A stretch of 64,000 bases of DNA from the NCBI GenBank assembly GCA_035771165.1, contig JAWNZC010000338.1:930001-994000 (forward strand), in the 5' to 3' direction. Position 1 is the first letter of the stretch, and each line of letters opens with the position of its first letter. The notes below the pieces were generated by a model, which worked only from the letters and a program-made list of their open reading frames with translations, was not told where the DNA came from and ran no database searches. Source of the stretch: Paragorgia papillata. Lineage: Eukaryota > Cnidaria > Anthozoa > Scleralcyonacea > Coralliidae. Shown in pieces: positions 10,174-21,801 of the stretch. Made by a program: the position numbers and the translations under genes.

Positions 10174-11792
10174 CCTCATATGTCCGTTCTATAGAGTATG
10201 GGTTCTAAGGTGGGGTGGTCGTCCAATCAGCGTCAAACGGATATGACGTCTGACGATGTTCCCATCACGCGTTTGCTAGCATCTGGACTTCGCCCTCATT
10301 CGATCACAACACCTCAACGTGTTCTTTCCCCTCTCCCAAACCTGTACTTTGTTCGTTATTTGTGTCTCAGGCCCCGTTTACACTGGAGCAAAAGTATTCG
10401 GATTCACATTGTTTTTCATCCTCATGGGAATGAAAAGGAATATGAATCCGGATACTTTTGCTCTAGTGTAAAGGGGGTCTCAGTCTATTTCTGTTGTCTC
10501 CTAGATCGTATGTCGCAGTAATGCCTTATAATTTGCCGCACCCTAGATAACTGCCAGGTGAAACCACGGTGAAACGCCTATTCAGTTTATATAATTATAT
10601 ATATCCAGCCGGTGCCCCTCATGTGTCTCAGGTTCCATTTTAGCCAACGCACTTGCTCTCATCTGCCGCACCTGCTGTGTTCCACGTTATTACAGCCGCC
10701 GCACCTGATGTGTCTCAGGTTGCATTTAGGCTGGCCACCGCACTTGTTTACAGCTAGATGCCGCATCTGTTGTGTTTCAGGTTATATATATTACAGCCGC
10801 CGCACCTGATGTGTCTCAGGTTCCATCTCCGCCGCCGCACTTGATTCCAGCTGTCGCACCAGTTGTGTTTCTGGTTACATTACAGCCGCTGCATTCTGTC
10901 CCCGCTGTATTTCAGGTGTTATCATCTGTTTCTACAGTACCCCTTGTTTACGTGTTAGCGTCTGTACAATAATTATCGGCTTATTTCTTTAACCGCTCCC
11001 TGGATAACTGCCATATATATATATATATATATATATAAATACATATTTATTTCCTTTTTTGTCCCTTGTATCTTTTATGCAATGCTGCCGCTGCTTAGGT
11101 GTTTGTTTCATTATGTGCTAATTTATTGTGGCTTGGTGTTTCACGGTGTTTAATAGTAATTTCTTTTTTTTACTGTTGCTTATAAGCATAACCGCTCCCT
11201 GGATAACAGCCTGGTGATTTTATCTAATTTATTTCTTGGTGTTCCTTAACTTTTCGTGTTCTAATTCTTGCTTCCACATGTTTACTGATTTATTTGACAC
11301 GTGCGTGCAACGAGCGCCCGGAGAAGGTGCTTTTCTTTTCTTTATACTTAGACTGTCAATGACGGACAATCTAAGTTTTGGTGTTTAGCCGCTTATCAGA
11401 TTTGATTTCATTCAGATTGGTCCATCCGGTTAGTATATATTTTGGGTTAGGCTGAAGCTAGAGTGTGCTTGTGGTAAGTACTTATAATTATGTATTTTTC
11501 TCCACTGTGTCAGTGTGATTGTAGTCCCGGTCTAGGAGAGGGTGATTCTCCGCTAAAAAGAATCTCTTGGCTCCTTATAGGACTTAGTTTGTCTCAGCTC
11601 ACCTTCGAGGCAATTACTCCGCCTAGCTCGTCGCTCAGCAAAACCCTTCTCCAACCGTTCTAGACCCTACAAATTAAGACTATTTTTATGAATTTGACTA
11701 CGGATACGGATGTGTTATCTAGAGCCATGCTGAGAATGTGTTAATTTTCCAACTTTGTCGCCTACGGTTCTAGAACTCGAGACATGAAGGTT
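10174..11792. repeat. R block, copy R1
   Basis: Non-coding block of about 1.6 kb. In order: a conserved 107-codon open frame of low-complexity translation; a foldback GGCCCCGTTTACACTGG...GTGTAAAGGGGG (10371-10480); three scattered copies of CCGCACCCTGGATAACTGCC; a degenerate minisatellite of GCCGCACCTGATGTGTCTCA (10600-10920); a (TA)n tract (11013-11037); and a conserved 3' part with TGGTAAGTACTTATAATT, a strong splice-donor-like string. R1 and R2 form a direct repeat of about 2.05 kb together with their E-left pieces. Confidence 0.7.
10371..10480. repeat. Small foldback (GGCCCCGTTTACACTGG) inside R
   Basis: The arms GGCCCCGTTTACACTGGAGC and its imperfect complement flank ATTCGGATTCACATTG/ATATGAATCCGGAT. 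The same hairpin is in R2-R7. It resembles a short MITE captured when R was formed. The palindrome accounts for the open frames on both strands. Confidence 0.65.
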
Positions 11793-12223
11793 AAATTATG
11801 ATAAGTAGTCCACAAGTGCTTGAGATCTCGTCAAACTCTAGAGCATGTTTTGATGTTTACTGACACGAACAGTTTAGTTAATATTTTTAACTATAGCTGT
11901 ACTGAAACATCCCAATGGCGGTGCTTCAAAGAAAGATTTGTTTCGACCTCCCGCACAATTCAATCTCGTATTTTAATATAGCATGCAACCTACAACACAA
12001 AAGCGTAGGAACGCAATAGGCTTTTATGCCGTGTTTACACAGCAAGCCTTCAGCAAGGCCTTGTAGTGTAAACACGCCTTATATTATAAATATAGTGAAA
12101 CACGCCCAGAAATGTTCTCGTTGAGAGCATTGTCTAACTGACGAGATTTATAGTGAGGTAGACAATGGCGTCAGGGTGATTGGTGATGTTGATTGAACGT
12201 TCAATTTACCCAACAAAATATCT
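11793..12223. mobile_element. E element, left part, 5' end lost at R junction
   Basis: It starts inside the left inverted repeat at AAATTATGATAAG, the junction used by every R-to-E join in the array. Confidence 0.65.
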
Positions 12224-13060
12224 CTTCATATGTCCGTTCTATAGAGTATGGGTTCTAAGGTGGGGTGGTCGTCCAATCAGCGTCAAACGGATATGACGTC
12301 TGACGATGTTCCCATCACGCGTTTGCTAGCATCTGGACTTCGCCCTCATTCGATCACAACACCTCAACGTGTTCTTTCCCCTCTCCCAAACCTGTACTTT
12401 GTTCGTTATTTGTGTCTCAGGCCCCGTTTACACTGGAGCAAAAGTATTCGGATTCACATTGTTTTTCATCCTCATGGGAATAAAAAGGAATATGAATCCG
12501 GATACTTTTGCTCTAGTGTAAAGGGGGTCTCAGTCTATTTCTGTTGTCTCCTAGATCGTATGTCGCAGTAATGCCTTATAATTTGCCGCACCCTAGATAA
12601 CTGCCAGGTGAAACCACGGTGAAACGCCTCTTCAGTTTATATAATTATATATATCCAGCCGGTGCCCCTCATGTGTCTCAGGTTCCATTTTAGCCAACGC
12701 ACTTGCTCTCATCTGCCGCACCTGCTGTGTTCCACGTTATTACAGCCGCCGCACCTGATGTGTCTCAGGTTGCATTTAGGCTGGCCACCGTACTTGTTTA
12801 CAGCTAGATGCCGCATCTGTTGTGTTTCAGGTTATATATATATTACAGCCGCCGCACCTGATGTGTCTCAGGTTCCATCTCCGCCGCCGCACTTGATTCC
12901 AGCTGTCGCACCAGTTGTGTTTCTGGTTACATTACAGCCGCTGCATTCTGTCCCCGCTGTATTTCAGGTGTTATCATCTGTTTCTACAGTACCCCTTGTT
13001 TACGTATTAGCGTCTGTACAATAATTATCGGCTTATTTCTTTAACCGCTCCCTGGATAAC

Positions 13061-13134
<74 letters not shown>

Positions 13135-13880
13135 TTATTTCCTTTTTTGTCCCTTGTATCTTTTATGCAATGCTGCCGCTGCTTAGGTGTTTGTTTCATT
13201 ATGTGCTAATTTATTGTGGCTTGGTGTTTCACGGTGTTTAATAGTAATTTCTTTTTTTTACTGTTGCTTATAAGCATAACCGCTCCCTGGATAACAGCCT
13301 GGTGATTTTATCTAATTTATTTCTTGGTGTTCCTTAACTTTTCGTGTTCTAATTCTTGCTTCCACATGTTTACTGATTTATTTGACACGTGCGTGCAACG
13401 AGCGCCCGGAGAAGGTGCTTTTCTTTTCTTTATACTTAGACTGTCAATGACGGACAATCTAAGCTTTGGTGTTTAGCCGCTTATCAGATTTGATTTCATT
13501 CAGATTGGTCCATCCGGTTAGTATATATTTTGGGTTAGGCTGAAGCTAGAGTGTGCTTGTGGTAAGTACTTATAATTATGTATTTTTCTCCACTGTGTCA
13601 GTGTGATTGTAGTCCCGGTCTAGGAGAGGGTGATTCTCCGCTAAAAAGAACCTCTTGGCTCCTTATAGGACTTAGTTTGTCTCAGCTCACCTTCGAGGCA
13701 ATTACTCCGCCTAGCTCGTCGCTCAGCAAAACCCTTCTCCAACCGTTCTAGACCCTACAAATTAAGACTATTTTTATGCATTTGACTGCGGATACGGATG
13801 TGTTATCTAGAGCCATGCTGAGAATGTGTTAATTTTCCAACTTTGTCGCCTACGTTTCTAGAACTCGAGACATGAAGGTT
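12224..13880. repeat. R block, copy R2
   Basis: Near-identical to R1 apart from the length of the (TA)n tract (13065-13130, the longest in the array) and a few substitutions. Here the minisatellite frame stays open for 120 codons because of a 2-base difference in a TATATA run, a sign that it is not under coding constraint. Confidence 0.7.
13065..13130. repeat. (TA)n microsatellite in R2
   Basis: Uninterrupted TA dinucleotides. Lengths differ strongly between R copies (about 12 to 35 units), which explains most of the difference between the 5057 and 5085 base periods. Confidence 0.95.
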
Positions 13881-15398
13881 AAATTATGATAAGTAGTCCA
13901 CGAGTGCTTGAGATCTCGTCAAACTCTAGAGCATGTTTTGATGTTTACTGACACGAACAGTTTAGTTAATATTTTTAACTATACATGGCTAGAAATCCAG
14001 GACACTCAGCGGCAGTGGCCTGTGGGCTCATATTTAGATGGAAATATTAATTTGAAAATTCTGATGGCTAAATATCGATCATTTCGGCTATAAACAGAAG
14101 TCTATAGCAATAAATTAAAGTAGAGTTATTCGCTAAAATGTCTTATTGACCCATTTCTTACCCAAATATCAAATTACAAAAGGTTTAATCGTCTAGACAG
14201 GCCTGTACCCTCATACTCACAAAAATTGCCGCATAAATTTCGGTTATTATTTCTGAATCCACAGTAACATTTAATAATAATAACAGTGGTTAAGACCCTG
14301 GCAACCTAGCAACAGCTCCATAAGAAATGGCGGACAAGAACCCGAAATTATCGAGGAATGCATTGCTTCTTCACGCCGAGTTCAGTATTTATCTCGGCGC
14401 TTCATTAAGCTTCATTAAATTACAACGACTCGGCTGCAATAAATCGTACATTTTAAGGTCTTTGGGAACCTATTAAACAACGAAAAAATGGAACGAACAA
14501 CTCCGCAAAACAAAGTAACGTTCATCCCGAGCAAATTCAGACGTTCGCATCGTGGACAAACAACACAGAAGCAGCCAAAATTGGAGCTCCAAAATAAGTG
14601 ATATAGCAGATTAATAGACTTTAAACAGCGAATAAGAGGTATGCTTGTGAGGGGCTCGGGAACCTATTTAGGACGCTCCAAACTTAATAGAAATTGTAGT
14701 GCTGAACGATTGTTCAATTTGGTGAAGTTTTGGACGTTCGCATGTCGGAATTTACAATAGTAAATAACCGAAAATTATTGTTCTTTATATTTCTATTGAA
14801 GGACGCCATATTGAATTAATTAAAAAGGGATTCAGTGCGCATGCTTTGCCGCCATGTTGTCCTCGATTTCTGGCCATGGTTGAACTGAAACATCCCAATG
14901 GCGGTGCTTCAAAGAAAGATTTGTATCGATCTCCCGCACAATTCAATCTCGTATTTTAATATAGCATGCAACCTACAACACAACAGCGTAGGAACGCAAT
15001 ATGTTTTTATGCCGTGTTTACACTGCAAGCCTTGGCAATGCCAAAGTGTGTTTACACTACCAAAATCCAGGCCTTCTAGTGTAAACACGCCTTATATTAT
15101 GAAATATAGTGAAACACGCCCAGAAATGTTCTCGTTGAGAGCATTGTCTAACTGACGAGATTTATAGTGAGGTAGACAATGGCGTCAGGGTGAATGGTGA
15201 TGTTGATTGAACGTTCAATTTACCCAACAAAATATCTACCTACTTTACAATCCTCATATAAGCGGTCGACATGTAGCAAGTCTAATCAAACAGGTGTGTT
15301 TCAAAAGTTACGAAACTCTAGAGTTTGACGAGATCTCAAGCACTCGTGGACTATTTATCTTAATTTAAAATTCCTAATACACTTCACACAAAGGAAAA
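13881..15398. mobile_element. E element split by an 895 bp insertion
   Basis: E sequence 13881-13983 and 14879-15398 is contiguous in other copies (AACTATAGTTGAAC). The right inverted repeat is intact and ends ACACAAAGGAAAA. Confidence 0.8.
13984..14878. mobile_element. 895 bp insertion with CATGGC...GCCATG ends, no target duplication seen
   Basis: The ends are CATGGCTAGAAATCCAGGAC and, reversed, CATGGCCAGAAATCGAGGAC, so imperfect inverted repeats of about 30 bases. The interior is AT-rich with ATGGCGG motifs and no credible ORF. Comparison with the uninterrupted copies (ATTTTTAACTATA|GTTGAACTG) shows a clean insertion with no duplicated target bases, unlike most cut-and-paste transposons. 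Superfamily unknown. Confidence 0.75.
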
Positions 15399-16245
15399 TA
15401 ATAATCTTTTAGTCGCTGCATGGAGAGGCCATTTCAACAAATCGTTCTGCACGTTTGACCACCGTAACTAAGGCGCCCCGAGAGATGTATAGCTTCCAAC
15501 CGGTTGTTGAAATAGTAGTGTTTTATGAAATCAAACATGCTTTATAAAATCCAAGATGTTTTATAAAATCAAGTATGCTTTACGAAAGCAAACACGCTTT
15601 ATCAAATCGAAGATGTTTTATAAAGTCGATCTGTGCTATAGTGCATGTGTTATAGGAGGAAGGTACCTTGGATTCGAGTTTGGATTCGAGTTCGAGTTCG
15701 ACTTCGACTTCGAGTTGTATATTTCGTTTTATTTCTGGCACATGATATTAGAGTTTACCCCTTATAACTCATATGACAAGTCCCAAAGAAGAACACCCCA
15801 ACCCATTTCCTAACCCTAGTTATTAAACACATTTTACTGGCAACGCGAGACGAAAACTTAGGCCCCGTTCACACAGGCGGGTGGGCGTGAAGTGATGATC
15901 TCGCCATATGCGGACGACAATAATATACGTGCACCGTGACCAATAATTACGGTATTTGCAAAGTTTTAGAAGTTTTTGAACTGTTTGGACGTGCACCAGG
16001 CGCTTAGTTAAACAAGACGAAATCCAAAGGTCTTTGGCTAAGGTTTTCAGAACGTGCATGCCAGTTAATGTAATATAACTTCCTACCAATTTTTTGAATA
16101 ACGTTAATTAATTAAACACGACCTTTCGAATGCTTCTCCACTGTATAACTTTTATTCTAAAGTTCGCATCAGATTGTTGATTAGAAAGGCCGGTTCTTAA
16201 GCTAAGATCCCTCTACGTTTATTTGTAAAAAGACTTGTATCTAGA
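15399..16245. repeat. S spacer block, copy S3
   Basis: Same as the S2 spacer but without the Harbinger-like MITE and with a 23-base shorter segment before GGTTGTTGAAATAG. Contains the TTTATAAAATC and TTCGAG tandems. Confidence 0.65.
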
Positions 16246-16681
16246 TACCTATACTACACCAAGAAAAACAATGTTGCAGCCTTGTTGTGTTTACTAGTTA
16301 GGCACGACCTAACCAAATCACAAGCTAAATACAACATTACGCGTACGCTCACCTTGTGTGTTAGCTGGGATATATGGCCTTGCGCAAACACATAACACAA
16401 GACAAAAGCGAATTTAAATCTTCTTTATTACCAATGAGACACTCCATGTTAATGTAAAAGCAGAAATATTTTTGAGTGCTAATATACTATCCTAGGTGCA
16501 TGAATGTGAGTGTACATTTAGAATCTTTGCCATGACAAAGGCATTATTATTCAGGACTAAATGGTAAAACTTTAATTTGTTGCACAATAATTTCTAACAC
16601 ACACTATAGCTAGTAAAATACTGATGATTTTATCCTAGAAACTGTAACAACATAGCTATATACTAATTTAGAGTTCAATGC

Positions 16682-16687
16682 TTTATT
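16682..16687 (-). promoter_or_regulatory. AATAAA polyadenylation signal of T3
   Basis: TTTATT on the plus strand, 58 bases past the T3 stop codon. Confidence 0.7.
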
Positions 16688-16744
16688 AAAAGTACTTTAG
16701 AAAGTGTTCCAGAATATGAGCAGTAAAATGCGAAGATATCAGCA

Positions 16745-17599
16745 TCACTCATAGCTAGTCATGAGGTGATTTGAATGAGCTATTAGCGGGCCATATGTCC
16801 CCTGGAGTTGGCTCACAAGAACCTTCTTCTTTGCTGGCACTTCAACGTCAGCCTCAACTACTGTAGTTTCACTCCAGGTAGTAGATGATGACTTGGACCA
16901 TTGTGTTGAAAACTTTACACTTTGTTTTGAGCCAATGGAAAGAGGACCTTTTCCAAAGTTGATACCCATCTCTTCAGAGATTTCTAGAGTCAGTGTGGTG
17001 GAGCTGCCTGCGGTGACAGAGGTTCCAACAGTATGTTTGTACCTGAATGTTGTAGGCAGATCCAGGTCATTCTTCATGCTGGCTACGACTTCATAGCCAT
17101 CTTTTATTCCCTGTCCAGGGCCAATCGCAAGGCGCCACTGGGCCCATATTGCAGATGGTTTGCCATTAGTGACATGGCAGACCCCACTGTTGTGAGCATC
17201 AAGATACGATTTTTCGTAGCGAATAGATTCCAAGGCAACTATGTCATCACCGCTCACATTGACCATTCGCCACTTAGCCCAATCTTCACCAGTAGGCGGG
17301 TTAGGAGAATGTGTGAGGTGGATTTTACCAGAGTGGTGAGCATCCATGTAGTGATTACGATAACGAACACTTTCTAGAAGGATGGTATCGCCAGATCCTT
17401 CGTGCACTAGAAATCTGGTCCACAGAGCATTTGGCACATCTGTGTAGTTGCACTGAGTGACATGAACCTTGTAGGAATCGTGGCAGTCTGCGTAGGATCC
17501 ATCGTATCTCTTTGACTGCAAAGTAATAATTCGTCCAATAATTTCATCTCGTTTTACGCTCATGATAAAATGTCGACAGATCGAACTCAACAGCTTCAA
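16745..17599 (-). CDS. T3: beta-trefoil plus aerolysin-like pore-forming protein
   Basis: Intact single-exon gene, 284 residues. Residues 22-164 form three repeats of about 45-50 residues (I-x-L-x-S-x-RY, Y-x-DAH-x-SG, W-x-x-W), the pattern of a fascin/agglutinin-type beta-trefoil, likely glycan- or ligand-binding. Residues 170-284 are Ser/Thr-rich alternating strands (VGTSVTAGSSTTLTLEISEE, then FSTQWSKSSSTTWSETT) ending in VEVPAKKKVLVSQ, the signature of the aerolysin/ETX-MTX2 pore module, here in a short version. Known relatives act as secreted or cytosolic pore formers in venom, digestion or immunity (for example hydralysins in Hydra). The Met1 leader is a poor signal peptide and Met13 (MSVKRDE) is an equally good start. 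Promoter and AATAAA are present. The exact role is inference. Confidence 0.75.
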   Translation of the reverse strand: MKLLSSICRHFIMSVKRDEIIGRIITLQSKRYDGSYADCHDSYKVHVTQCNYTDVPNALWTRFLVHEGSGDTILLESVRYRNHYMDAHHSGKIHLTHSPNPPTGEDWAKWRMVNVSGDDIVALESIRYEKSYLDAHNSGVCHVTNGKPSAIWAQWRLAIGPGQGIKDGYEVVASMKNDLDLPTTFRYKHTVGTSVTAGSSTTLTLEISEEMGINFGKGPLSIGSKQSVKFSTQWSKSSSTTWSETTVVEADVEVPAKKKVLVSQLQGTYGPLIAHSNHLMTSYE

Positions 17600-17632
17600 G
17601 AGTATAATGATCCACTATCCTTTCAGCCTTTT

Positions 17633-17668
17633 GGACTGAATGGCGTGAGAAAGAGAGCAGTTTTTATA
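17633..17668 (-). promoter_or_regulatory. Core promoter of T3: TATA box and initiator
   Basis: On the minus strand TATAAAA (17662-17668) is followed 31 bases later by CATTCAGTCC (17633-17642), an initiator-like TCAGT. This is the usual TATA-to-start spacing, and the ATG follows about 35 bases further on. Both elements are conserved in all seven copies. The E element begins about 80 bases upstream of the TATA box. Confidence 0.7.
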
Positions 17669-17746
17669 ACCCCTTTTTCTATGCACTGACATGCGCATCC
17701 TGATAATTTTAATGCACATGCACTAAACCTGCCTGTAATGCCTTTG

Positions 17747-18209
17747 TTTTCCTTTGTGTGAAGTGCATAAGGAATTTTAAATTATGATAAGTAGTCCACA
17801 AGTGCTTGAGATCTCGTCAAACTCTAGAGCATGTTTTGATGTTTACTGACATGAACAGTTTAGTTAATATTTTTAACTATAGTTGTACTGAAACATCCCA
17901 ATGGCGGTGCTTCAAAGAAAGATTTGTATCGATCTCCCGCACAATTCAATCTCGTATTTTAATATAGCATGCAACCTACAACACAAAAGCGTAGGAACGC
18001 AATAGGCTTTTATGCCGTGTTTACACAGCAAGCCTTCAGCAAGGCCTTGTAGTGTAAACACGCCTTATATTATAAATATAGTGAAACACGCCCAGAAATG
18101 TTCTCGTTGAGAGCATTGTCTAACTGACGAGATTTATAGTGAGGTAGACAATGGCGTCAGGGTGATTGGTGATGTTGATTGAACGTTCAATTTACCCAAC
18201 AAAATATCT
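17747..18209. mobile_element. E element, left part only (upstream of T3)
   Basis: Left inverted repeat plus interior, ending at CAACAAAATATCT where R3 starts, as at 9711-10173. Confidence 0.7.
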
Positions 18210-19046
18210 CCTCATATGTCCGTTCTATAGAGTATGGGTTCTAAGGTGGGGTGGTCGTCCAATCAGCGTCAAACGGATATGACGTCTGACGATGTTCCCA
18301 TCACGCGTTTGCTAGCATCTGGACTTCGCCCTCATTCGATCACAACACCTCAACGTGTTCTTTCCCCTCTCCCAAACCTGTACTTTGTTCGTTATTTGTG
18401 TCTCAGGCCCCGTTTACACTGGAGCAAAAGTATTCGGATTCACATTGTTTTTCATCCTCATGGGAATAAAAAGGAATATGAATCCGGATACTTTTGCTCT
18501 AGTGTAAAGGGGGTCTCAGTCTATTTCTGTTGTCTCCTAGATCGTATGTCGCAGTAATGCCTTATAATTTGCCGCACCCTAGATAACTGCCAGGTGAAAC
18601 CACGGTGAAACGCCTCTTCAGTTTATATAATTATATATATCCAGCCGGTGCCCCTCATGTGTCTCAGGTTCCATTTTAGCCAACGCACTTGCTCTCATCT
18701 GCCGCACCTGCTGTGTTCCACGTTATTACAGCCGCCGCACCTGATGTGTCTCAGGTTGCATTTAGGCTGGCCACCGTACTTGTTTACAGCTAGATGCCGC
18801 ATCTGTTGTGTTTCAGGTTATATATATATTACAGCCGCCGCACCTGATGTGTCTCAGGTTCCATCTCCGCCGCCGCACTTGATTCCAGCTGTCGCACCAG
18901 TTGTGTTTCTGGTTACATTACAGCCGCTGCATTCTGTCCCCGCTGTATTTCAGGTGTTATCATCTGTTTCTACAGTACCCCTTGTTTACGTATTAGCGTC
19001 TGTACAATAATTATCGGCTTATTTCTTTAACCGCTCCCTGGATAAC

Positions 19047-19086
<40 letters not shown>

Positions 19087-19832
19087 TTATTTCCTTTTTT
19101 GTCCCTTGTATCTTTTATGCAATGCTGCCGCTGCTTAGGTGTTTGTTTCATTATGTGCTAATTTATTGTGGCTTGGTGTTTCACGGTGTTTAATAGTAAT
19201 TTCTTTTTTTTACTGTTGCTTATAAGCATAACCGCTCCCTGGATAACAGCCTGGTGATTTTATCTAATTTATTTCTTGGTGTTCCTTAACTTTTCGTGTT
19301 CTAATTCTTGCTTCCACATGTTTACTGATTTATTTGACACGTGCGTGCAACGAGCGCCCGGAGAAGGTGCTTTTCTTTTCTTTATACTTAGACTGTCAAT
19401 GACGGACAATCTAAGCTTTGGTGTTTAGCCGCTTATCAGATTTGATTTCATTCAGATTGGTCCATCCGGTTAGTATATATTTTGGGTTAGGCTGAAGCTA
19501 GAGTGTGCTTGTGGTAAGTACTTATAATTATGTATTTTTCTCCACTGTGTCAGTGTGATTGTAGTCCCGGTCTAGGAGAGGGTGATTCTCCGCTAAAAAG
19601 AACCTCTTGGCTCCTTATAGGACTTAGTTTGTCTCAGCTCACCTTCGAGGCAATTACTCCGCCTAGCTCGTCGCTCAGCAAAACCCTTCTCCAACCGTTC
19701 TAGACCCTACAAATTAAGACTATTTTTATGCATTTGACTGCGGATACGGATGTGTTATCTAGAGCCATGCTGAGAATGTGTTAATTTTCCAACTTTGTCG
19801 CCTACGTTTCTAGAACTCGAGACATGAAGGTT
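18210..19832. repeat. R block, copy R3
   Basis: Same order of parts as R1; (TA)n tract at 19051-19080. Confidence 0.7.
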
Positions 19833-20455
19833 AAATTATGATAAGTAGTCCACGAGTGCTTGAGATCTCGTCAAACTCTAGAGCATGTTTTGATGTTTAC
19901 TGACACGAACAGTTTAGTTAATATTTTTAACTATAGTTGAACTGAAACATCCCAATGGCGGTGCTTCAAAGAAAGATTTGTATCGATCTCCCGCACAATT
20001 CAATCTCGTATTTTAATATAGCATGCAACCTACAACACAACAGCGTAGGAACGCAATATGTTTTTATGCCGTGTTTACACTGCAAGCCTTGGCAATGCCA
20101 AAGTGTGTTTACACTACCAAAATCCAGGCCTTCTAGTGTAAACACGCCTTATATTATGAAATATAGTGAAACACGCCCAGAAATGTTCTCGTTGAGAGCA
20201 TTGTCTAACTGACGAGATTTATAGTGAGGTAGACAATGGCGTCAGGGTGAATGGTGATGTTGATTGAACGTTCAATTTACCCAACAAAATATCTACCTAC
20301 TTTACAATCCTCATATAAGCGGTCGACATGTAGCAAGTCTAATCAAACAGGTGTGTTTCAAAAGTTACGAAACTCTAGAGTTTGACGAGATCTCAAGCAC
20401 TCGTGGACTATTTATCTTAATTTAAAATTCCTAATACACTTCACACAAAGGAAAA
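19833..20455. mobile_element. E element, left end truncated (between R3 and S4)
   Basis: This is the uninterrupted counterpart of 13881-15398 and documents the empty site of the 895 bp insertion (ACTATAGTTGAACTG at about 19931). Confidence 0.75.
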
Positions 20456-21302
20456 TAATAATCTTTTAGTCGCTGCATGGAGAGGCCATTTCAACAAATC
20501 GTTCTGCACGTTTGACCACCGTAACTAAGGCGCCCCGAGAGATGTATAGCTTCCAACCGGTTGTTGAAATAGTAGTGTTTTATGAAATCAAACATGCTTT
20601 ATAAAATCCAAGATGTTTTATAAAATCAAGTATGCTTTACGAAAGCAAACACGCTTTATCAAATCGAAGATGTTTTATAAAGTCGATCTGTGCTATAGTG
20701 CATGTGTTATAGGAGGAAGGTACCTTGGATTCGAGTTTGGATTCGAGTTCGAGTTCGACTTCGACTTCGAGTTGTATATTTCGTTTTATTTCTGGCACAT
20801 GATATTAGAGTTTACCCCTTATAACTCATATGACAAGTCCCAAAGAAGAACACCCCAACCCATTTCCTAACCCTAGTTATTAAACACATTTTACTGGCAA
20901 CGCGAGACGAAAACTTAGGCCCCGTTCACACAGGCGGGTGGGCGTGAAGTGATGATCTCGCCATATGCGGACGACAATAATATACGTGCACCGTGACCAA
21001 TAATTACGGTATTTGCAAAGTTTTAGAAGTTTTTGAACTGTTTGGACGTGCACCAGGCGCTTAGTTAAACAAGACGAAATCCAAAGGTCTTTGGCTAAGG
21101 TTTTCAGAACGTGCATGCCAGTTAATGTAATATAACTTCCTACCAATTTTTTGAATAACGTTAATTAATTAAACACGACCTTTCGAATGCTTCTCCACTG
21201 TATAACTTTTATTCTAAAGTTCGCATCAGATTGTTGATTAGAAAGGCCGGTTCTTAAGCTAAGATCCCTCTACGTTTATTTGTAAAAAGACTTGTATCTA
21301 GA
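20456..21302. repeat. S spacer block, copy S4
   Basis: Indistinguishable by eye from S3. Confidence 0.65.
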
Positions 21303-21738
21303 TACCTATACTACACCAAGAAAAACAATGTTGCAGCCTTGTTGTGTTTACTAGTTAGGCACGACCTAACCAAATCACAAGCTAAATACAACATTACGCG
21401 TACGCTCACCTTGTGTGTTAGCTGGGATATATGGCCTTGCGCAAACACATAACACAAGACAAAAGCGAATTTAAATCTTCTTTATTACCAATGAGACACT
21501 CCATGTTAATGTAAAAGCAGAAATATTTTTGAGTGCTAATATACTATCCTAGGTGCATGAATGTGAGTGTACATTTAGAATCTTTGCCATGACAAAGGCA
21601 TTATTATTCAGGACTAAATGGTAAAACTTTAATTTGTTGCACAATAATTTCTAACACACACTATAGCTAGTAAAATACTGATGATTTTATCCTAGAAACT
21701 GTAACAACATAGCTATATACTAATTTAGAGTTCAATGC

Positions 21739-21744
21739 TTTATT
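21739..21744 (-). promoter_or_regulatory. AATAAA polyadenylation signal of T4
   Basis: TTTATT on the plus strand, same offset from the stop as in T3. Confidence 0.7.
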
Positions 21745-21801
21745 AAAAGTACTTTAGAAAGTGTTCCAGAATATGAGCAGTAAAATGCGAAGATATCAGC
21801 A

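Noticed and set aside
10198..10521. 107-codon and 120-codon plus-strand frames repeated in R blocks
   Set aside because: The translation is low-complexity and built from the minisatellite and a palindrome. The 120-codon frame opens and closes with 2-base changes in a TA run, as expected without coding constraint.
16893..17377. Plus-strand frames opposite the aerolysin-like genes (67, 114 and 130 codons)
   Set aside because: They are antisense shadows of the T coding sequence and have no promoter or motif.
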